Positions 58,391 to 64,000 of a stretch of 64,000 nt of DNA are shown in pieces; position 1 is the first letter of the stretch, and every line of letters starts with the position of its first letter. Position numbers and translations under genes: made by a program. This DNA comes from Isoetes taiwanensis (taxonomy: Eukaryota; Streptophyta; Lycopodiopsida; Isoetales; Isoetaceae), in the NCBI GenBank assembly GCA_021234155.1, contig JAJEKV010000045.1, positions 6,929,105 through 6,993,104 of the forward strand, read 5' to 3'. The notes below the pieces were generated by a model. That model ran no database searches. It was not told the origin of the DNA and saw nothing but the letters and a program-made list of their open reading frames with translations.

Positions 58391-58655
58391 ATCATTTAAT
58401 CGAGTTAAAGTGACCTCGTCGGGGTCACTTTAATTTTTAACATTTCGTCCTATATTTTAACGGTCTAGTTAAATTTGTGTTAACAGCGTATTAACTGCGG
58501 TGTTAGGTGTGAAGGAAGGTTCGGTCAAGGTTTTCCGATAAAAAAAAGTTAACCATCACTAACTAATATTACGATAACTTAACTTGTGGTGTGAAGAGTG
58601 TTGTGGTTAAAAATGCTAACTTAACCTAACTTAACGGCTGGTCTGAATAGACCCT

Positions 58656-59608
58656 AAGGCACTCACTTTTAATACATATTCTTTCCTGCAAAGTGTTGGG
58701 TATACACTTCATTAATGTAATCCTTGTATGGCATTCAGGTATACTTTGATGGGTTTTTTTGATGGATAAGCTCCGGATTGGGAGCAATGTCGATGGTAGG
58801 ATCAGGAAATGGGCTGACGAAGGAGGCGATAGATACGCGATATTTTCTAGGATGCACCATCACACGGTGAAGAATCCTCTTATATTGTCCATTAATGAGC
58901 TTCTGCATGGTCAAATTGACATCAATTAGAACTCAAGTAGGATTAGAGTTTATTATACGAAAACTTACTTCAATTTGGTCACCCATGTTCACCACAAATG
59001 TACCCTTCTTGGGTAGAATCTTATGCCAATGACCATCTTGCTTTACTTTGGATGAGGAGAGTGACACCATCACTATTGGTGTGACCATCCATCCCGAGTG
59101 TTATGTTTGGATTAGGGCATGGTGGGTAGTAGTCCAGCCCGCATGAGTAAGCATGTTATGCCGTAAGCATTCTTCATTGTTTGCTCATCCAATCCAAGTC
59201 CTTTGGACATGAGCTTGAGGAGTTCATTTTCCAGGGATAGCAATCCATTCACGTAATTGGAGATGTGTTCCCTGTAGAACGATGGTGAGTCAAGAGGAGT
59301 CCAAGAGCTTTTCTTGTGACAAATAAATCAAACTTGATTGCTTACCGTAGTTCTTGAGGTTTGTCGGGCCACTTGAATGAGTCAACTTCGTTCTCCCCAA
59401 CTCACATTTGTAGGTTGTCATGCCAATCTAGTCGCTTGTCCAAAAATGGTGTCATGCTGGTGCAATAGCAGATTGGATCAAACAATTGCTCTGTCCACAA
59501 CTTCATCTTCATCTCATCTGGGAACCTAAAGAATTACAATACACTTTTTATGACACTCGCTATCTCCACCCCATGATTAGCCAACTGAATGATCAAAGCA
59601 TGAGTAAT
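58656..59608 (-). pseudogene. 2OGD pseudogene of unit 6, part a
   Basis: Last exon (58669-58905) readable with HRV and R-x-S region. Exon 3 (58960-59300) has the same 20-bp deletion as unit 3 and the same DGHTN change of the iron ligand aspartate, showing common descent. Exon 2 (59355-59590) is followed by the start of intron 1, where a family A hAT-type element begins at 59609. Exon 1 is missing because the sequence switches to another 2OGD copy at about 59730. The PIF-type element lies just 3' of the stop. Confidence 0.85.
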
Positions 59609-59732
59609 CAGGGATAGGTTCAATACTGTATACGTTTTATACTCAATACGTATTATTCGAATAATATGGCACTAATTTGAAGTATAATACGTCAAAAATA
59701 CGGCAAAAAAAATTCCGGCGTCGGAAAATACG
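59609..59732. mobile_element. Truncated hAT-type MITE (family A)
   Basis: Starts CAGGGATAGGTTCAATACTG after TGAGTAAT, the same position and target as the element at 23708, and is alignable with it for the first 90 bp (ATTCCGGCGTC). It ends at ATACGTA, where sequence from 2OGD exon 3 begins (CGTAATTGGAG). The right end and second target copy are absent. Confidence 0.8.
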
Positions 59733-59734
59733 TA

Positions 59735-61720
59735 ATTGGAGCTGTGTTCCCTGTAGAACGATGGTGAGTCCAAGAGCTTTTCTTGTGACAAATAAATCAA
59801 ACTTGATTGCTTACCGCAGTTCTTGAGGTTTGTCAGGCCACTTGAATGAGTCAACTTCGTTCTCCCCAACTCACATTTGTAGATTGTCATGCCAATCTAG
59901 TCGCTTGTCCAAAAATAGTGTCATGTTGGTGCAATAGCAGATTGGATCAAACAATTGCTCTGTCCACAACTTCATCTTCATCTCATCTGGGAACCTAAAG
60001 AATTCCAATACACTTTTTATGACACTCGCTATCTCCACCCCATGATTGGCCAATTGAATGATCAAAGCATGAGTAATCAATATTAGAAAAATATATATGT
60101 AAAAGCTTTACAAAACATACATAGAACATCCCCGAGGTTGAGCAAGCATAGTGGAGGATGCATAATAGTGGGACTACTTGTTGACAACGGGAATGTTGCA
60201 ATCCCAATGGCATCCTCATGAGGCATTAAGTACTTGTTCGAACTATATTCATGCTGGCATGCTCTATTAATGCTTGATCAGCGTTGGGGAAACTCCGGTG
60301 TAGAGGTAACTTTACTGTTGTTAAATGCTACTTTACCGTCCTTTCTGGCAAATCGTCGGATTGCCTTCTGCACAAAAAAATGCCTTTTTCGGATATTAGC
60401 CGAGAAGGTTTTTTAGAATCTGAACTTATTAGCATGTCAGAGGCATCTGACACAACAGAGATTTAGGCAGTCCAAATCAATTGCAGAAAGTAATTGCATA
60501 AGAAAAATTAGAGAGGGAAAAAAGTTTCCTTTCTTTTTGCCATAATGCCGTCTCAGTGCGACCGCTTCTAACCCAATGCATACAATGGGAGGGCGGTTCT
60601 TATTTCTTGCAGCAGGCTTGGGCTTAGGCTTAAGCATTACTGGAATCACGGCTTACTTGTGCTCTTCTACTTCCAAGATATGGCAAAATCCAGCAGAGTC
60701 AGGTGCCCATGGAAATTTGTTTCTTCATAATATGAGCAATTAGCATTGGATTTTCGGTTTTAGCATTGGGTTTTTCGGTTTTCTATCGGGATACTATGCA
60801 TGAAGATTGTAAGCAACTCCAGCTTTTGCCACGATCACGCCAAGCAATAAGCGAAAGACCTGGGAACTTGTAATGTTGTGATGGATCGAGCAAATTAGGT
60901 ATCAAATGCATGGAGGTATGCAATGTCTGATAAATCGACTCTGGTGATTCATGTGAGGTGAATCAGTTAATTTTTCTAGTGCATAAGGAAGAATGTATTC
61001 CTGCATACACATTAAACTGGATAAATACAGGATGAATACAATGAAGGAATCAAGAACTTCTGTTGTTATTTGTAGGTACAGAAGCTTTTGCATTGCATAT
61101 TCGACATGATTTCTTACTTTTGCCTGTTTGACTTACAAAAATGCAAAGGAGTTCCTTACTCTTGTGCATGTTCCTGCACAGCTTTGCTAATAAAAAAAAA
61201 TAGGGTTTCTTGGGACTTTCTAGTTCCTTCTGAAGGAATAGATGAAGTTACTTATTGTAGGGTTAGCCCAAGTACAGGTAAACAGTTTGTTATTTTAAGC
61301 CATATTTCTTTAACATACATGCATCTCATATGGAGTTCCATTTTGTTGTGAGTATCCCTAAAGGATTATTTGTATGTCTTTGATGTCAGCCTCACCCATG
61401 GAAGATTCATGAGCACGGAAGTAAGAACAAAAAAAAACAAGGGTCTCCAAGGCCTGTCTAGTATCTTGTAGCATTTTGAATTTGGTTACAAAAAAAACAA
61501 GGGTCTCCAAGGCATGTCTGGTATCTTGTAGCATTTTGAATTTGATCTTTGTGAAAGGGGATCCGATTGTGAGTTTTGCTTGCAGGAACGATCCGATTCA
61601 AGATAAAAAATTCCAATTGGATGAGGAAACTACAGGAAAATTTCCAATAGGGGCCAAAAGGTTTCCCCAATGGTGGCTTTGATCCCTTTGAACTTTGAGG
61701 CCAAAGGATCGTAAGCCTCA
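59735..61720 (-). pseudogene. 2OGD pseudogene of unit 6, part b
   Basis: Begins in the middle of exon 3 (ACGTAATTGGAGCTGTGTTCC), then exon 2 (59830-60055), the intact intron 1 without a family A element, and exon 1 split by the family B hAT-type element. Its closest relative is 29440-31330 (for example AAAAATAGTGTCATGTTGG in both). It repeats exons already present in part a, so parts a and b are two copies fused at a recombination point. Confidence 0.85.
60279..61675. mobile_element. hAT-type element (family B), second copy
   Basis: Same site and ends as 30002-31270: CAGCGTTGGGGAAAC and GTTTCCCCAATGGTG, with flanks GCTTGAT (one T lost) and GCTTTGAT (61676-61683). It is about 130 bp longer, with an extra segment near 60990-61180 that includes a cysteine-rich frame (KCKGVPYSCACSC), and it keeps the exon-like VSWDFLVPSEGIDEVTYC segment with its GTAAAC donor at about 61277. 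The membrane-like frame is broken by a 2-bp loss near 60557. Confidence 0.8.
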
Positions 61721-61849
61721 TTTTCATATTTATCACGTTAGGTAAGACAGCGAGGTCTGACAGGGACACTTTTAACAAAACGTGGGAGAAATGGACGAGG
61801 CTAAGAATGTTAGCAACCAAGCCTTAAATTTATATAAGTGCCATTAAAG

Positions 61850-62893
61850 CAGGGTTCGAAATTAGAAACTCCCTCTACTAGGGAAAATGCCTCCTAATAT
61901 GTAAGGGTACCTGATTATAATTTTTTCAACCAGCAAATCTCGTAACTAGTTAAAACTATCGAAAATTTGCCTTAAACCAAAAAATTAGGGTACGTGATTA
62001 TAATTTTTTCAACCAGCAAATCTTGTAACTAGTTAAAACTATCAAAAATTTGCCTTAAACCAAAAAATTAGACAACAATACGAACAAAGTAATAAAAGTC
62101 TAAAATTTTTATGGTAAATATGTATTACAAAATGGCATAGCAAAGTTATTACAATCCACAAAAATTTCCTTTCAAAAAGTCCACTAAGCTAAATAGCCAC
62201 TTGACTATCCACATTAGATAATACAACCACGATTCTCAAGCCTTATTTTTCCACACTTCTATGCTTTATGTGAAGTCAAAGTCTCTTGCACGAGGAGGCC
62301 CATTTACAACAATAGAGAGACATGCACTTAAACTGCAATTACCTAGTAATGATTGCCATCTACTTTTTACACTAGTTCTATGGCTGAAAATACTCTCGCA
62401 AAGTGCATTACTTTCACATTAAACTGAACCAATTTGAAGTAGGATCAAGATATTTCTGTAACACATTTCATTTCCTGGACTTGAAGCAATTATTGAACAC
62501 ACTTCATCCAACTTCTTATGCTGCCAATTAGATGAAGCATGAAGTTTGTAATCAGAATACTCACGTCTCAAATCATCTCCATTAATTAAAGGTGTCGTCA
62601 TTTCTGCCAGTCATTTCACCTTATTTGGCATACACACAGACACTTACATTTCAGTTGAATATTTCGTAGATCAGAAAATTTAAAACGTAAAACAACTAAA
62701 CTAAGTTAGAATCTTACTGTAGTTCTGTTTCCAGTGCCACCAACAACATGAATTGCCCCAAACCATAGCCCACTCCAAGTCTTTCTGCTCTCTCTCTATT
62801 TTTTATTCTAGTCTAAGTATCCGGTTGCTTCAGTGAGTCTAATGGCTACAATGACCAGAATCAAAAGCAGAGACAAAGAGAAGAGAAAATCCG
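61850..62893 (-). repeat. 'Gene X' 5' block, copy 2
   Basis: The minus strand carries an open exon from ATG at 62601 (MTTPLINGDDLRREYSDYKL and LDEVCSIIASSPGNEM) preceded by a TGGCAG acceptor. Frame integrity is better than in copy 1. An 83-bp tandem duplication lies at 61904-62069 (GGGTAC(C/G)TGATTATAATTTT repeated). The 3' part of the gene is absent, and the family was not recognised. Confidence 0.5.
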
Positions 62894-63562
62894 CACAGCG
62901 CCATACTCACCTTCCGCACAGCCAAGTTTTACAAGAATGTGGTCAGATGCTCCTGCGTCTAATTGTTTTCCTTTTCTCGACATCACTCCTGGATCTAAGA
63001 GCAAAATCCCTGCAGCTTTGGGCCAGATTCAACCACGGCCAAATTCAACCTTATGTCGTGCTCTGACACAATGTAGAGAATATTATATTTGTGATTTTCC
63101 TTACCAAATGTCTGAAGATCCAGTGAAGTTGCTGCCTGGAACTTTGGGCCAGATTCAACCTTCTCTGTGATTTGCTCCGAAACATGCAAGTTAGAAGAAT
63201 CTTAGAACAAAATGTGATTTTGTGTCAAAACAGAGTAGAAGTTTTCGTAGTTCGCGATGTCTCTCTAATGTTCTTGCATGCCTTGATGCGTCTGTTGCAT
63301 CTAAAATTCCTCTCATCTTTTTCTTGCTTTATTATCTAACGTTTTGATGCTACAGGGTGTTTGATGGACCTCTGCCGACTCTGTTATGGTCGAGATTTGT
63401 GAACTAGTCTGTTATGTTCGGTTGTTGCCCTTGCTGCAAGCCTGTGAAATTACCTCTTGTTCCTTGTTCCTGATAGGTTTTCCTTTGCACTTCTTTGTCC
63501 CTGATAAGTTTTCTGCTTGCTTGGTTTGGCAGGGTCGGCATGGCTTTAATTTGGGTCTTAAA
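62893..63562 (+). pseudogene. 3' end and 3' flank of an NFD4-like gene
   Basis: CAGCGCCATACTCACCTTCC at 62897 matches the last 22 codons of the intact transporter (ILTLRTAKFYKNVVRCSCV region) up to the TAA near 62962, then its 3' flank to 63562. It is joined directly to the gene X block upstream, so the rest of the gene is missing. It also shows the empty site of the PIF-type element at 33963. Confidence 0.8.
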
Positions 63563-64000
63563 GGGATTACTCAACTACAGGGTTGAAATTAGAAACTCCC
63601 TCTATTAGCGAAAATGCCTCCTAATATTTAAGGGTACCCGATTATAATTTTTCCAACCAGCAAATCTTGTAACTAGTTAAAACTATCGAAAAAATGCCTT
63701 AAACCAAAAAATTAGACAACAATACGAACAAAGTAACAAAAGCCTAAAATTTTTATGGTAAATATGTATTACAAAATGGAATAGCAAAGTTATTACAATC
63801 CACAAAAATTTCCTTTCAAAAAGTCCACTAAGCTAAATAGCGACTTGATTATCCACATTAGATAATACAACCACAATTCTCAGCCTTATTTTTCCACACT
63901 TCTATGCTTTATTAGAAGTCAAAGTCTCTTGCACGAGGAGGCCCATTTACATGCACTTAAACTGCAATCACCTAGTAATGATTGCCATCTACTTTTTACA
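63563..64000 (-). repeat. 'Gene X' 5' block, copy 3 (cut by the window end)
   Basis: Follows TTTGGGTCTTAAAGGGATTAC and matches 35974-36400 and 61850-62370. The exon itself would lie beyond the window. Confidence 0.6.

Larger units (their letters stand above)
54773..58654. mobile_element. 3.9-kb PIF/Harbinger-type transposon carrying captured host gene fragments
   Basis: The 3-bp duplication TAA (54770-54772 and 58655-58657) flanks inverted ends GGGTTCATTCGCACC... and GGGTCTATTCAGACC..., which stay alignable for about 38 bp into GTTAAGTTA. The uninterrupted target, CTTTCGACTAAGGCACTCAC, is at 22914-22933. Both subterminal regions (54790-55110 and 58430-58650) are packed with TTAAGTTA/TAACTTAA words, likely transposase-binding repeats. 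No transposase or Myb/SANT frame is present. Inside are pieces of a PPR gene, a multi-exon gene of unknown identity, and a GC-rich coding-like piece in the opposite orientation. It inserted about 14 bp beyond the stop codon of a dioxygenase pseudogene. Confidence 0.85.

Overview
This is plant nuclear DNA. It is AT-rich, has short spliced introns, PLS-type PPR coding sequence, plant-style 2-oxoglutarate dioxygenase (2OGD) and Nodulin-like/NFD4 genes, Ty1/copia and L1-type retroelement remains, and PIF/Harbinger, hAT and MULE DNA transposons. The style of the PPR, LINE and dioxygenase sequences suggests a fern or other seed-free plant, but that is inference. No bacterial, organellar or rRNA sequence was recognised.

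The backbone is a decayed cluster of one duplicated unit: a 2OGD gene on the minus strand diverging from an NFD4-like major-facilitator gene on the plus strand, followed by a third element ('gene X') known only from its 5' exon. Pieces of at least six units lie at about 1-3005, 12430-17560, 22700-26010, 26690-33960, 44930-49230 and 58656-63560. Only two genes look intact, and they sit in different units: a four-exon 2OGD (46240-47542, 368 aa, three introns of 60-70 nt) and a single-exon NFD4-like transporter (31809-33368, 519 aa). All other copies are broken by deletions, frameshifts, a lost iron ligand or insertions. A separate unidentified gene-like locus is present twice (9740-11450 and 42045-43400). 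A longer collinear block, 9740-23700, repeats at 42380-59610. Its right part (about 18500 onward) is nearly identical between copies, while the left part is much more divergent.

Because the units are duplicated, empty and filled insertion sites can be compared inside the window, which dates and delimits several transposons to the base. They are: a 3.9-kb PIF/Harbinger-type element carrying fragments of two or three host genes (54773-58654, TSD TAA); a 2.0-kb PIF/Harbinger-type element (33963-35970, TSD TTA); a MULE (21490-22402, 9-bp TSD); hAT-type elements (23708-24514 and a truncated copy at 59609; 30002-31270 and 60279-61675, which carry exon-like host sequence; 48159-48468), all with 8-bp TSDs or a close derivative; and a head-to-tail pair of Helitron2/Helentron-like units (52889-53899) inserted between A and T inside a copia relic.

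Other mobile DNA: a degraded copia element on the minus strand (3806-8980) whose short LTRs contain a tRNA-Ala-like promoter region; a dead, 5'-truncated L1-type LINE with a 30-base poly(A) tail (37760-40546); a perfect 101-bp foldback (27178-27593); and arrays of an imperfect palindrome (GTATTC-NN-GAATAC) around the unidentified locus. Much of the first 18 kb differs from its duplicates by dense small indels, so sequence or consensus error there cannot be excluded.
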